A DNA stretch of 64,000 bases from Hymenobacter qilianensis (GTDB lineage: Bacteria > Bacteroidota > Bacteroidia > Cytophagales > Hymenobacteraceae): positions 4,180,501 through 4,244,500 of the forward strand of contig NZ_CP060784.1 in the NCBI RefSeq assembly GCF_014489555.1, given 5' to 3'. The notes under the pieces were generated by a model, which saw only the letters and a program-made list of their open reading frames with translations, did no database searches and was not told where the DNA came from. Positions 19,096-29,022 of the stretch are shown one piece after another. Within the stretch, counting starts at the first letter, position 1; every line of letters starts with the position of its first letter. The translations under genes and the position numbers were made by a program.

Positions 19096-19797
19096 ATGCA
19101 GCTCCAAAACTCCACCTTTCTTATTACCGGCGGTACGCTGGGCATCGGCTACGCTACCGCCAAAATGTTAGTTCAGCATGGCGCTAAAGTGGCTATTACC
19201 GGTCGTACGGCAGCTACCGTGAAGCGCGCCGCCACCGAGTTAGGCGCCCTCGGTATCACGGCTGATGTCAGTAAGCCCGCCGATGTGCAGCGCACCTATG
19301 AGGAGTTTCTGGCAGAGTTCGGCCGCTTAGATTGTCTGATCAACAACGCGGGCGTGGGCACGAGCAAAAAGCTGGTTGACATTACGCCCGAAGATTTTCA
19401 GCGGGTGCACGATACCAATATTGTGGGTGCCGCGCTGATGGCCCAGCAAGCTGCCAAGCTGTTTATGGAGCAAAAGTCCGGCACGATCATCAATATTGGC
19501 TCCTCGGCCGCCACTAAAGGCTACGAGGGCGGCTCTATCTATGTAGCCTCTAAGTTTGCCCTGCGTGGCATGACGCAATGCTGGCAAAGCGAGCTGCGCA
19601 AGTATAATGTGCGCGTCATACTGGTAAATCCGAGCGAAGTGACCACCGCTTTTGGCAGCAAAGAGCGACAGGAACGACCTGAGCAACCAAACAAGCTACG
19701 CGGCGAAGAAATTGCTTCCGCTATTAAAGGAGCCCTCGAAATGGACGACCGCGGCTTTATCACTGAGTTGAACGTGTGGGCTACCAACCCCTTCTAA
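19096..19797 (+). CDS. short-chain dehydrogenase/reductase
   Basis: 233 residues. NAD(P)-binding TGGTLGIGYATA, NNAGVG, catalytic Ser in NIGSSAATKG and Tyr/Lys in YVASKFALRG. The 3-ketoacyl-ACP reductase-like core is recognisable but the C-terminal DDRGFITELNVWATNPF is that of a general SDR clade often found in Bacteroidota. Substrate unknown. It is bounded by the 35-bp inverted repeat upstream and a terminator downstream, so it is probably monocistronic. Confidence 0.85.
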   Translation: MQLQNSTFLITGGTLGIGYATAKMLVQHGAKVAITGRTAATVKRAATELGALGITADVSKPADVQRTYEEFLAEFGRLDCLINNAGVGTSKKLVDITPEDFQRVHDTNIVGAALMAQQAAKLFMEQKSGTIINIGSSAATKGYEGGSIYVASKFALRGMTQCWQSELRKYNVRVILVNPSEVTTAFGSKERQERPEQPNKLRGEEIASAIKGALEMDDRGFITELNVWATNPF

Positions 19798-19817
19798 AAA
19801 GCAGTGTTTGAAAAAAG

Positions 19818-19849
19818 AAAAAGCCCCAGACTCAGTCTGGGGGCTTTTT
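19818..19849. terminator. bidirectional terminator
   Basis: AAAAAGCCCCAGACT and AGTCTGGGGGCTTTTT pair between the convergent SDR and fasciclin genes; arms differ (C4 against G5). Confidence 0.9.
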
Positions 19850-19871
19850 GCACTATAAGCAGTAACCCAGC

Positions 19872-20477
19872 TTACTTCGTAGGCATCAATACCTGGTCAA
19901 TAACGTGGGCTACGCCGTTGTTAGACAGCACATCAGCTTGTACTACATTGGCGCCATTTACGGTCACTTTGCCGCCCGCCGTGCTAACGGTCAGCTTTTC
20001 ACCCTGGATAGTGGTCAACTGCTGGCCATCCTTCAGATCAGCGGCCATCAGGCGGCCTTTTACTACGTGATAGGTTAATATACCCGACAGCTTCTCTTTG
20101 CTTTCGGGCTTCAGAAGGCCATCGAGGGCGCCTTTGGGCAGAGCCTCGAAAGCAGCGTTGGTAGGAGCAAATACAGTGAACGGGCCTGCGCTGGCGGCTT
20201 CGTCATCGAGGCCAGCAGCCTTGAGGGCCGTGGTGAGTGTGCTTATCTGCGACACAGCCATGGCGTTTTCCGCCAGGTTTTTACCCGAGGTATCCATGCG
20301 CGAAGAGTCGTTCATTGCCATTGCCGGGTCCATGGCCGTGGTATCGGTCATGGCCATGTCGGTGGTTTCGGTAGTGGTCGTCTCGGCGGTTTTGTTGTCA
20401 CCACAGCTCGTCATGCCAAAAGCAAAGGCGGTGGCGGTAAGCAACGTAAACGAGGTGTTTCTCAGGGTCTTTTTCAT
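19872..20477 (-). CDS. fasciclin-domain lipoprotein
   Basis: 201 residues. Signal peptide with lipobox (FGMTSCGDN) followed by about 40 residues of Thr/Met/Asp-rich linker, then one FAS1 domain: TVFAPTNAAFEALPKG near the start, YHVVKGRL and the closing VTVNGANVVQADVLSNNGVAHVIDQVL. FAS1 domains mediate adhesion or sit on surfaces; bacterial single-domain lipoproteins have no defined partner. Convergent with the SDR gene through a shared terminator. Confidence 0.9.
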   Translation of the reverse strand: MKKTLRNTSFTLLTATAFAFGMTSCGDNKTAETTTTETTDMAMTDTTAMDPAMAMNDSSRMDTSGKNLAENAMAVSQISTLTTALKAAGLDDEAASAGPFTVFAPTNAAFEALPKGALDGLLKPESKEKLSGILTYHVVKGRLMAADLKDGQQLTTIQGEKLTVSTAGGKVTVNGANVVQADVLSNNGVAHVIDQVLMPTK

Positions 20478-20618
20478 AAGAAGCAGATCAGGGTTTTGGT
20501 TGAAGAAAAAAAGAAAGTAAGGTGGTAAAGCAGGAAACGAAAAAGCAGATTAACAGGTAATCATGGCTAAGCTTACGCAGCAAGCTGAACGGTGGGCGCC
20601 CGCGCCCTATGTTTTGGC

Positions 20619-20626
20619 TACCTTTG
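20619..20626 (+). promoter_or_regulatory. -7 promoter element of the cyclophilin gene
   Basis: TACCTTTG, exact TAnnTTTG match, predicting a leader of about 63 nt before the ATG at 20694. Confidence 0.5.
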
Positions 20627-20693
20627 CGCCGCTTAGTTGAGCTTAATAAGTGTCGACTTGCACTTTGTGTTTAAAAATTTATTTTCTACCCGC

Positions 20694-21152
20694 ATGAAAA
20701 CTGCTGAGATTCACACCAATAAAGGTGTAATGAAGGTCGAGTTCTTTGAAAAAGATGCTCCACAGACTGTCAAGAACTTCACCGACCTCGCCCAGAAAGG
20801 CTTCTACGACGGCCTGAAATTTCACCGTGTTATCCCCAATTTTGTGGTGCAAGGCGGCGACCCTAACACCCGCGAGGGCGCTAAAGGCATGCCCGGAACC
20901 GGTGGTCCCGGCTACAAAATCAAGTGCGAAACCTCCGGCGACAACCAGTACCACGACCGTGGTATCCTGAGCATGGCCCACGCTGGCAAAGACACCGGTG
21001 GCTCGCAGTTTTTCATCGTGCACTCGCGTGAAAACACCGCTCACCTCGACCGCGTGCATACCGTATTCGGCAAAGTGGTAGAAGGTCTGGACGTTATTGA
21101 CCAGATCAAGGCCAACGACGAGATCCAAAAAATTGTGGTGACTGAGGCTTAG
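20694..21152 (+). CDS. peptidyl-prolyl cis-trans isomerase, cyclophilin type
   Basis: 152 residues from the ATG at 20694, which begins KTAEIHTNKGVMKVEF as in cytosolic bacterial cyclophilins; an upstream in-frame start at 20637 would add 19 unconserved residues. Active-site motifs are FHRVIPNFVVQGGDP, GGSQFFI and HLDRVHTVFG. No signal peptide, so it acts in the cytoplasm on proline isomerisation. A strong terminator follows 21 nt after the stop. Confidence 0.95.
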   Translation: MKTAEIHTNKGVMKVEFFEKDAPQTVKNFTDLAQKGFYDGLKFHRVIPNFVVQGGDPNTREGAKGMPGTGGPGYKIKCETSGDNQYHDRGILSMAHAGKDTGGSQFFIVHSRENTAHLDRVHTVFGKVVEGLDVIDQIKANDEIQKIVVTEA

Positions 21153-21173
21153 CCAACTGTCAAACAACTACAC

Positions 21174-21209
21174 AAAAAAGCCCCCGGACTGAGTCTGGGG
21201 GCTTTTTTT
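21174..21209 (+). terminator. terminator of the cyclophilin gene
   Basis: AAAAAAGCCCCCGGACT and AGTCTGGGGGCTTTTTTT form a stem with matched C5/G5 runs. Confidence 0.9.
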
Positions 21210-21443
21210 GGTGAGCTTCTAGTTTGTACCGCCCATCAGCATCAAACATTACGAAGTCTGATTATAACGTTACAATGTGTTGATTTACATATCATTAAAG
21301 AACCGATTAAAGCATATACAAAGTCGAATAAACGCCACAATTGGTTTGACTTGACTGTTTACAATGTCCTACTTGGAGGTGAGCATAAGCGCTTCGCATT
21401 TCAGCGGCGCATGCCAGCAGATTCTTCGCTTCACTCCCCTTGT

Positions 21444-23119
21444 ATGGCTCCTCCCTCTACTCCTGCGTTTGCTGCTGTGCGGCTGTTTCGCCAACGGCTG
21501 GTAGCAACCACGCTGAGCTGGCTAGCGCTGGCCGCCCACTTACTCCTGGTTTCGGGTTGCAACTACTACCGTACGAAGCCTGAGGAAATTACCCCAACGA
21601 CAGTTACCCGGCTGGCCGAATCCAAGATTTTTCTAATTCATCAGGGCGCCACGGTTTGGCAGCTCAACAATCCGCAGCTCAATGGCGAGGAGCTTATTGG
21701 CAAAAAAGCAAACGTAGAGCCCAGCTTGTCTCCATATGTTGGGCCTACGTCCTATGCCTCACCCCGCTACAAATCGAGGGATAGAGAACAGGTATTTAAT
21801 CTGGTTCACATTTATATCTCCGACTTCCGGGCAGGTGAAGCGGATCAAGTCAGCATTCCACTAAAGGCCATGAACCGACTGGATGTGGTGGAAGCAGATT
21901 CCGGCAAAACCACTCTCTCCTATATCCTTGGCGCAACGGGCATCGGGGTCGGCATTTTCCTCCTCATAGGAGTTATTATCATGCTCACTAAAAGCTCCTG
22001 TCCGTTTGTGTACGCGCACAATGGCGAGCAGTATCAATTTGTGGGAGAAGCGTACGGCGGGGCCATTTTTGCGCCATCGGAGCGCGACGACTACATGCCG
22101 CTGCCCCACATCCAGGCCACTGGGGAGCAATTTCAGGTCAAAATCACGAATGAGCTGCGGGAGCGCCAGTATACCAATGTAGCCGAGCTGTGGGTGGCGC
22201 ACCACGCCGAAAACGTGCAAGTGCTGCTGGACAAGACCGGCAATGTGCACACTATAACCCAGCCGCAAGCGCCAACCAAAGCCATATCCATGCGCGGCGT
22301 CAACTACACGACTCAGCTTGCCGCCACCGACCACAACGTGTTTCTCTTCAACGAAGCAGCGCCGGGCGCCACCCAAAACAGTGTGGTGCTTAGCTTCGAT
22401 AACCCTACGCAAGCCAAAACGGGCAAGCTGGTGCTGCACGCCCAGAACTCGCTGTGGCTGGATTATCTCTACGGCGAGTTCACCAAGAAATTTGGAAGCG
22501 CGTTCAACGAATGGGCTCGCACGCAGAAAGATGTTCCCGCCGAAGAACTGAATCAGTGGTCATTAGACCAAGGCATTCCGCTCAAAATCTCTGTCAGAAC
22601 CGCGCATGGCTGGGAGCTGATTGACAACATTCCCACAGTTGGCCCCTCGCCTCCCGCGACCTGGTCATTCCCTTTACAGTGCCGGCTGGGTTGGCTTCAA
22701 GGCCGCTGCAAGTGAAAATAGAAACGGGCTTCATGTTCTGGGAGCTGGACTATGCCGCCGTCGATTTTACGCCAAACCAGCCCGTGCGCCTGGAAAAAAG
22801 CCCCCCAACGACGGCCCGCGACGAAATCGGCCGCGACCAGCGCCAGGTTCTGTCCAAAGTAGATGACGACTATCTGCGCCAGCTCCAGCCCGGCACGGAG
22901 GTCACGCTTACGTATCGAGCCACGCCAACCGCGGCGGGCCAGCGCAGCACCGCTTTTTTGCACACGCGTGGCTATTATGAGCACATTCGTCAGTACGAGG
23001 GCATGCCCAACCTGCCCCAGCTCTACGCTTTCCGCCGACCGGGTCGCTTTATTGAGTTCTCGAAGGAAAAGTATCAGGAGTCGCAGCAGGAAATGAATCT
23101 GGCCTTAGTCAATCCGTAA
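21444..23119 (+). CDS. uncharacterised lipoprotein with internal membrane helix and CPFVY...GEAYGG domain (apparent frameshift at 22643-22646)
   Basis: Repaired length 558 residues from the ATG at 21444; an in-frame ATG at 21411 and a TTG at 21351 are alternatives. A signal sequence ends in the lipobox LLLVSGCNYY. After about 125 residues comes a transmembrane helix (ILGATGIGVGIFLLIGVIIM) followed at once by SSCPFVYAHNGEQYQFVGEA and YGGAIFAPSERDDYMPLP, the mark of a family of exported proteins I know only as uncharacterised. One added C at 22643-22646 restores GPLASRDLVIPFTVPAG and the C-terminal part with STAFLHTRGYYEH. The stop is 5 nt before the radical SAM gene, so the two are surely one operon. 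Confidence 0.7.
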
Positions 23120-23124
23120 GTACC

Positions 23125-24371
23125 ATGGAATCAACCCTTATTCCTGAGCTGAACTTCCTGGATGCCGTTCCCGCGCCGGCCGCCACAGCGCCGCTTTCCG
23201 TTGACTTGCCAAATTTGCCCCCCACGGTGGTTGCGTCGTCGCTCAGGCGGGCTTTGCTGAATGGCGTGATTAGTCTGGCGGAAAAAAAGTTGGTGTTTCA
23301 GTATTTGCGAACGCCAGCCCGAATACTTCGGGCAGCTAAACAGGTGCAGCTACTGCGCACAACGTACTACGGTGAGTATCAGGTGCAGAAGGTAGCCTAC
23401 GTGGCCGGGCGCTACTACCAGGAATTCCAGAAGCCCGGCTGGCCATCGGCCGCTTTCAACAGCTACATAGCCACCACGCTCAACCGCTTGGTGCCTTTCC
23501 GCCCCACGCAGAACGCCGTGCAGATGGTGTTTCTGGCCATCACCAAAAAATGCCCCCTGGCCTGCGAGCATTGCTTTGAGTGGAATGCCTTGAATCAGCG
23601 GGAGAAGCTGTCTTTGGCCGATTTGCGCACGATGGTAGCCAACTTTCAAACCCGCGGCGTCACCCAGATTTTTTTCAGCGGCGGCGAGCCCATGGTGCGC
23701 ATCAACGACATGCTGGAGGTGCTGCGCACGGCCAGCTCCGGCACCGACTTCTGGGTATTCACCTCCGGCTTCAACTTCACTTCCGCTAATGCACAGCACC
23801 TCAGGCAAGCCGGCCTGACGGGCGTTTCCATCAGTCTCGATCATCATGAGCCCGCACGGCACAATGCGTTTCGGGGGTAGCTGATGCGTATGAGCTAGCC
23901 ATTCAGGCGGTGGTTAACGCCAAGGAAGCCGGATTGGTAGTCGCCCTGACGCTGTGCGCCACTCAGTCGTTCACCACCGCCGCCAACCTGATGGCATACG
24001 CAACGATGGCGAAGCAACTGGGGGTCACGTTTATTCATGTGCTAGAGCCGCGGGCGATAGGGCATTATGCTCAGCAGGAAGTTGATTTGACCCCGGCCCA
24101 AACAGCGCTGCTGGACGAATTTTACCTGAAGCTCAACTACAGCGGCGACTACCACGGCTGGCCTATCGTGCACTACTACGGCTACCACCAGCGGCGCATG
24201 GGCTGTAGCGGCGCCGCCGACCGCTTCCTCTACGTAGACACCGACGGCGACATGCACGCCTGCCCTTTTTGCCAGAAGAAGTCGGGCAGCGCGCTTTCAG
24301 CCTCATTTGATGACGCGCTGCAAGTAGTCAGGCAAAGCGGGTGTCATCAGTTTCCGGCATCCACCATGTGA
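23125..24371 (+). CDS. radical SAM protein with C-terminal SPASM-like cluster motif (apparent frameshift at 23873-23877)
   Basis: Repaired length 415 residues. An about 130-residue N-terminal extension precedes the radical SAM core: AITKKCPLACEHCFEWN binds the SAM cluster (CxxxCxxC), FFSGGEPMVR binds SAM. The first frame stops after HNAFRG; one added G at 23873-23877 continues as RGVADAYELAIQAVVNAKEA. The C-terminus has GCSGAADRFLYVDTDGDMHA then CPFCQ, a SPASM/twitch-like ligand region for an extra Fe-S cluster. Such enzymes usually modify peptides or proteins, but no precursor peptide gene is visible. It is 5 nt behind the CPFVY lipoprotein, which may be substrate or partner. Ends at a terminator. 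Confidence 0.8.
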
Positions 24372-24391
24372 GCTGACGTTTTCATGGTGCG

Positions 24392-24426
24392 AAAGCGGGC
24401 CTGCTCGGTTGCAGGCCCGCTTTTTC
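24392..24426 (+). terminator. terminator of the lipoprotein/radical SAM operon
   Basis: AAAGCGGGCCTGC and GCAGGCCCGCTTTTT pair around a 6-nt loop, 20 nt after the stop. Confidence 0.9.
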
Positions 24427-24603
24427 TTTGCTCATACAAGTCGGAAGGCTGCCATTACCCGTGTGGTAATGAAGGGTATGGAGCTGCTAAATCCAGCTTT
24501 TGAATCAACTGAAGCAAACCAAGAAAAAATGTAACGTTTCCATAACTGACCTAAGCTGGTTAATGCCGTTCTTTACTCTTCACCCACTAAACCAAACTCC
24601 TCT

Positions 24604-25763
24604 ATGAAACATCTTACGCGCATAGCCGCTTGCTGCTCGCTTGCCTTTCTGGCAGCCTGCAACGAAGATAGCGGCAACCCGTTTGTCATCAACAAGCCTA
24701 TTCAGGTTACGTCGCTCCGCTTTATCGGGGAGCAGATTGTACCCTTTGGCCAAACCTTTAATGGCACTACGCTGGGGGCTTTTCCAGCATCGATTACCGC
24801 CCGGATAATGGCTCCTACTACATTATGTGCGACGATGCCTCCGCGCTACAGCCCGTTCGGTATTACACGGCCAATCTCAATTTCAACCAGAATCAATTCT
24901 CCAGTGTCACGTTCACGAGCGTTACTACGCTGAAGCGGCCCGACGGCACCAATTTCCCCAGCCTCGCCGCCGACCGCAACAACGCCATTGACCCGGAGGG
25001 TATCCGTTACGACCCTACCACGATGCGCATTATCTGGTCGAGTGAGGGCATTCGTAACGTGACTCTCACGCCCCCTACGCTCAATCAGCCTTTCCTGCGC
25101 GAGGCCAACCTTGATGGCTCCTATGTGACCGACTTTAGCATCCCATCGTTGTTCCGCATTCAGGCCACCGAAAATGGTACCCGCTCCAATGGCAGCTTCG
25201 AGGGCTTCGACCTTACGGCCGATGGCCGCTACCTATTTGCAGCTCAGGAAGAGCCGCTGTACGAAGACGGTCCCCGCGCCGACGTGGGCGTAGCCAATTC
25301 GCCTACTCGCATCGTGCAGTACAACAAAGCCACCCGTCAGCCCATCGCCCAGTACGCCTACCAGCTCGATGCAGTACACCAGGCGCCCAACCCCTCCAAC
25401 CAATTCCGCCTCAATGGAATAGTGGAAGTACTTACCCTCTCGGACAAGAAATTGCTGGTGATGGAAAGGTCGTTTGCCGTGGGCGCAACGCCCGATTATT
25501 CGGTGAAGATCTACGAGGTTGAGCTGGCCGGTGCCACCAATATCTCAGGCCTCAATTCTCTGCAAGGGACGAACTACAGGCCCGTGCGCAAGCGCCTGCT
25601 GCTCGACGTAGCGTCCACCGGCATCCGTCGGATCGACAATCTGGAAGGAATGACTTTCGGTCCGAAACTGCCCAATGGCAACCGTTCCCTGATTATGGTA
25701 TCCGATGACAACTTTAGCAATGCCCAGATTTCTCAATTCCTCGCTTTTGAAGTTAAACCATAA
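24604..25763 (+). CDS. esterase-like-activity-of-phytase family lipoprotein (apparent frameshift at 24774-24778)
   Basis: Repaired length 386 residues. Lipobox in LAACNEDSG after a short signal peptide. One added G at 24774-24778 gives LGGFSSIDYRPDNGSYYIMCDDA, the start of a phytase-like propeller; further blades show IDPEGIRYD, SFEGFDLTADGRYLFAAQEEP, NGIVEVLTLSDKKLLVMERSF and NLEGMTFG...LIMVSDDNF. The domain is named from phytase but most members have no tested activity. Likely anchored in the outer membrane or periplasmic. Transcribed alone, ending at a hairpin. Confidence 0.85.
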
Positions 25764-25785
25764 CCGATAACAGGAATTGCGTCTG

Positions 25786-25822
25786 AAAAGGCAGCTTATG
25801 TTCTACATAGGCTGCCTTTTTT
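25786..25822 (+). terminator. terminator of the phytase-like gene
   Basis: AAAAGGCAGCTTATG and CATAGGCTGCCTTTTTT; a stem of about 10 bp with a T-tract, 22 nt after the stop. Confidence 0.75.
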
Positions 25823-25943
25823 GGTTAACCGTGCTAAGTGCATTGGTTACAAAAAGCAGACTTGCAGCACGCTGTAACAAGCGTATTATGAACAATTTAT
25901 AAAGCTAGCCCGTAAGCATAGTAGTACATAAAATACCTATACT

Positions 25944-26192
25944 ATGATGTTCAGAACCAACATACAACGAGGCATACTACTTCTTTCATTACCCTTGGCT
26001 ATGAGCTGCACTTTAATCAGCGGCGGCACTTCCTCCGACCCACAGGTGCAGGAGATGGAGCGCCGAGTAGAAGAGCAAGAGCGTATCGCGAACGAAGCGG
26101 AGCTGCGCGCCAAAAGCGAGAAGCAGGAGCTGGAGGCTCGTAAGCTGCGCCTGAAGGCAGCGAAAAACGAGGCCAAGGCCCGTAACATGTAA
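25944..26192 (+). CDS. small coiled-coil lipoprotein
   Basis: 82 residues. Signal peptide and lipobox (LPLAMSCTLISGG) followed by one continuous charged helix from about residue 35 to the end (QEMERRVEEQERIANEAELR...), with heptad-like spacing and Lys/Arg-rich end. It recalls Lpp-like or OmpH-like spacer lipoproteins by size and shape but no family is recognised. It is alone, with a strong hairpin 20 nt after its stop. Confidence 0.7.
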   Translation: MMFRTNIQRGILLLSLPLAMSCTLISGGTSSDPQVQEMERRVEEQERIANEAELRAKSEKQELEARKLRLKAAKNEAKARNM

Positions 26193-26212
26193 CTCAATTA
26201 GCTTCCATTCAT

Positions 26213-26249
26213 AAAAAAAGCCCCCCAGACGTCGTCTGGGGGCTTTTTT
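26213..26249. terminator. bidirectional terminator
   Basis: AAAAAAAGCCCCCCAGACG directly facing CGTCTGGGGGCTTTTTT; unequal runs (C6 against G5). Serves the small lipoprotein and the convergent AAA+ gene. Confidence 0.9.
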
Positions 26250-26274
26250 ACTTAGTAGTCGATACAAAATAGAC

Positions 26275-27822
26275 TTACCGACGACGGCGCGGCTTCTCTT
26301 CTTCCTCGTCCTCGTCTTCATCGCCGCCGAAGCTAGGCATGGTGAACATGGAGCTGAGCAGGTCCTTGAACTGCGTGCCGGCCGTTACGCGGTTGCGCGA
26401 AATCAGGCTGTGCTCAGCCAGGCCGTGCAGACAGAACTCCATCAGAAAATAGGTCGTGTCTTTGTCCTCATTAGGATGCAGGAATGCCACAATATCACGC
26501 AAGCCAGGCACCTCATCCAGCGACTTCCGATATTCCTTATCAGCTGAATCGTTGAGTACATCGACGGTGTTGCCGCTGCCAAACCAGTCCTGCACCGTTT
26601 TGTACGGGTTCGGAATGGTCTTCTTTTTCTTTTGCTTGTCCGGATCGGGGAAGTAGTTCAGGAAGTACGTACGGATGGCTTTGCCCATCAGCTTTTCAGC
26701 CACCAGGCCGGCTCCCTCCTGCTCGCCTTCGTACACCAGTTCCACTTTGCCGGTTAGGGCGGGCACAGCCGCCATGAAGTCGGCGATGCGTACGTAGGTT
26801 TTCTTCTCGCCGTTAATCAGCGCCCGGCGCTCCGCTGCGCTTATCAGGCTTTCGTAGGCGGCAATAGTCAGGCGAGCCGATACACCACTCTTGGCATCCA
26901 CGAACTCAGAACCACGAGCTTCAACGGCCACCTGCTCAACAAGGTCGCGCACCAACTCGTTGGTAGTCACCAAGCCTTCTTGCGCGGGCTTAATACGGGC
27001 TTCCTGGCGGGTAATACGCTTGCCGATTTCAATCGACTTCGGATAGTGCGTAATAATCTGGGAGTCAATACGGTCCTTGAGCGGCGTCACGATGGAACCG
27101 CGATTGGTGTAGTCCTCAGGGTTGGCCGTAAACACAAATTGAATATCCAGCGGCAGGCGCACTTTGAAGCCGCGAATCTGGATGTCGCCTTCCTGCAAAA
27201 TATTGAAGAGCGATACCTGAATCCGAGCCTGCAAGTCGGGCAATTCGTTGATGACGAAAATGCCACGGTGTGAGCGCGGAATCAAGCCAAAATGAATCAC
27301 GCGCTCATCGGAGTACGGCAGCTTCAGCGTGGCTGCTTTAATCGGGTCGGCGTCGCCGATAAGGTCAGCTACCGATACGTCCGGCGTCGCCAGCTTCTCG
27401 GTGTAGCGGTCCGAGCGATGCATCCACGATACGGGCGTATCATCGCCTCTCTCGGCAATCAGATTTTTAGCAAAAATGGACAAGGGCTGCAACGGGTCGT
27501 CGTTCAGCTCTGAGCCTTCTACCACCGGAATATACTCGTCGAGCAGGTCCACCATCAGGCGGGCAATGCGGGTTTTGGCCTGACCACGCAATCCCAGCAG
27601 ATTGATGTGATGCATGCTCAGAATTGCCCGCTGCAAGTCTGGAATCACAGTTTCCTCGTAGCCAAAAATGCCGGGAAACACCTCTTCCTTACTTTGCAGT
27701 TTGGTAATCAAGTTATCGCGCAGCTCTTGCTTAACCGAGCGCGACTTATAGCCGGATTTTTTTAGGGCACCGAGGGTAGTAATTTGTTGAAGTTCTGGAG
27801 AAGAAAGCTGGGCGTAAGCCAT
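26275..27822 (-). CDS. AAA+ ATPase of MoxR/Mg-chelatase BchI type
   Basis: 515 residues. Walker A is LGLRGQAKTRIA, Walker B-like GIFVINELPD, with PEDYTNRGSIVTPLKDRID as sensor region; a long C-terminal part ends in an acidic run followed by RRRR. It follows the VWA gene by 96 nt in the same direction. MoxR-type ATPases and VWA proteins form chaperone or insertase pairs that remodel or load cofactors into targets. No porphyrin or cobalamin genes are nearby, so chelation of metal into tetrapyrroles is unlikely. The target is unknown. Confidence 0.85.
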   Translation of the reverse strand: MAYAQLSSPELQQITTLGALKKSGYKSRSVKQELRDNLITKLQSKEEVFPGIFGYEETVIPDLQRAILSMHHINLLGLRGQAKTRIARLMVDLLDEYIPVVEGSELNDDPLQPLSIFAKNLIAERGDDTPVSWMHRSDRYTEKLATPDVSVADLIGDADPIKAATLKLPYSDERVIHFGLIPRSHRGIFVINELPDLQARIQVSLFNILQEGDIQIRGFKVRLPLDIQFVFTANPEDYTNRGSIVTPLKDRIDSQIITHYPKSIEIGKRITRQEARIKPAQEGLVTTNELVRDLVEQVAVEARGSEFVDAKSGVSARLTIAAYESLISAAERRALINGEKKTYVRIADFMAAVPALTGKVELVYEGEQEGAGLVAEKLMGKAIRTYFLNYFPDPDKQKKKKTIPNPYKTVQDWFGSGNTVDVLNDSADKEYRKSLDEVPGLRDIVAFLHPNEDKDTTYFLMEFCLHGLAEHSLISRNRVTAGTQFKDLLSSMFTMPSFGGDEDEDEEEEKPRRRR

Positions 27823-27918
27823 ATAAGGGGGAAGATATTGCGAGAATAAAAATTATGATACAAGAAGAATTGGTAACTCCCTCCTCAACTCAGGAATGGA
27901 GCTTGTTGTTCGGGCGCT

Positions 27919-29022
27919 CTACAGCGACTTACGACGGTTCTTCTTGTAGTCTTCGAAAATCAGGTGACCAAGGCCTTTCAAGCCACTGAAGTACGCTTTG
28001 CCTTGGTTCACTTCTGTGAACTCGTTCACGAATTGCTGCAAATACGGGTCAGAAGCAATCATGAAGGTGGTAATCGGAATTTTCAGGCGGCGGGCAGCGG
28101 CAGCAAGGTTCAGGGTTTTGTTTACGACTTTGCGGTCGAGGCCGAAGCTGTTTTTGTAGTAGCCGTTGCCTTCTTTCAGGCAGGTAGGCTTACCGTCCGT
28201 TATCATAAAGATCTGCTTGTTAGCCGTTTTTCGCTTGCGCAGCAGATCCATGGCCAACTCTAGGCCAGCTACGGTGTTGGTGTGATAAGGGCCGACTTCG
28301 AGGTAAGGCAAATCCTTCACTTTAATTTCCCAGGCGTCGTTACCGAACACGATAACGTCGAGGAAGTCTTTGGGATACTTCTGTTTTACCAGCTCGGCTA
28401 AAGCCATCGCCACCTTTTTGGCGGGCGTGATGCGGTCCTCACCATACAGAATCATGGAGTGCGAGATATCGATCATGAGCACTGTACTAGTCTGCGACTT
28501 ATGCTCATTCTCGCGCACTTCTAAGTCGCCCTCAGCCAGCATAAAATCATCGGTGAGACCGTGATTTAGCTGGGCGTTGCGGATGCTCTCGGTCATCGAA
28601 ATCTGATCGAGTGAGTCGCCGAAGCGGAACTCGCGCATATCGGTGCTCTGCTCGTCACCCTGGCCGGTGTGGGGCGTGCGGTGATTGCCAGTGTTGCTCT
28701 TTTTAAGCTTGCCGAAAATCTCTTCCAGCGCCGACTTCCGAATGCCCTGCTCGGTTTTGGGCGTAATCTTAAAAGCACCCCTCTCCTGCTCGTTTTCATC
28801 GATGTAGCCCTTTGTTTTCAGGTCATCAATGAAGTTGCCGATGCCGTACTCGCCGTCGGTTAGGCCATATTGCTTGTCGAGTTGGGAAAGCCAGGAAAGG
28901 GCCTCTGCCACGTCGCCAGACGTGATAGTGACCAGTTGCATAAATAACTTGAATAAAGAATCGAAGCCTTTTTCAGGCGATTCATCGGGCACGAAGTCCC
29001 GGAAGCGAAAACCAGCAGCCAT
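27919..29022 (-). CDS. VWA-domain protein, partner of the AAA+ ATPase
   Basis: 367 residues. The C-terminal half (about 175-350) is a von Willebrand A domain with an intact metal-ion-dependent adhesion site: DISHSM (DxSxS), a Thr in YHTNTVAG and Asp in MITDGKPT. The N-terminal half has RFGDSLDQISMTESIRNAQL, common in Bacteroidota VWA proteins paired with BchI-like ATPases. No signal peptide or membrane helix, so cytoplasmic. It starts the two-gene operon with the ATPase. Confidence 0.85.
   Translation of the reverse strand: MAAGFRFRDFVPDESPEKGFDSLFKLFMQLVTITSGDVAEALSWLSQLDKQYGLTDGEYGIGNFIDDLKTKGYIDENEQERGAFKITPKTEQGIRKSALEEIFGKLKKSNTGNHRTPHTGQGDEQSTDMREFRFGDSLDQISMTESIRNAQLNHGLTDDFMLAEGDLEVRENEHKSQTSTVLMIDISHSMILYGEDRITPAKKVAMALAELVKQKYPKDFLDVIVFGNDAWEIKVKDLPYLEVGPYHTNTVAGLELAMDLLRKRKTANKQIFMITDGKPTCLKEGNGYYKNSFGLDRKVVNKTLNLAAAARRLKIPITTFMIASDPYLQQFVNEFTEVNQGKAYFSGLKGLGHLIFEDYKKNRRKSL

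Noticed and set aside
23873..23910. Radical SAM gene as two genes or a pseudogene
   Set aside because: One added G joins both parts without loss of a residue and restores all cluster motifs, so one gene is the simpler reading.
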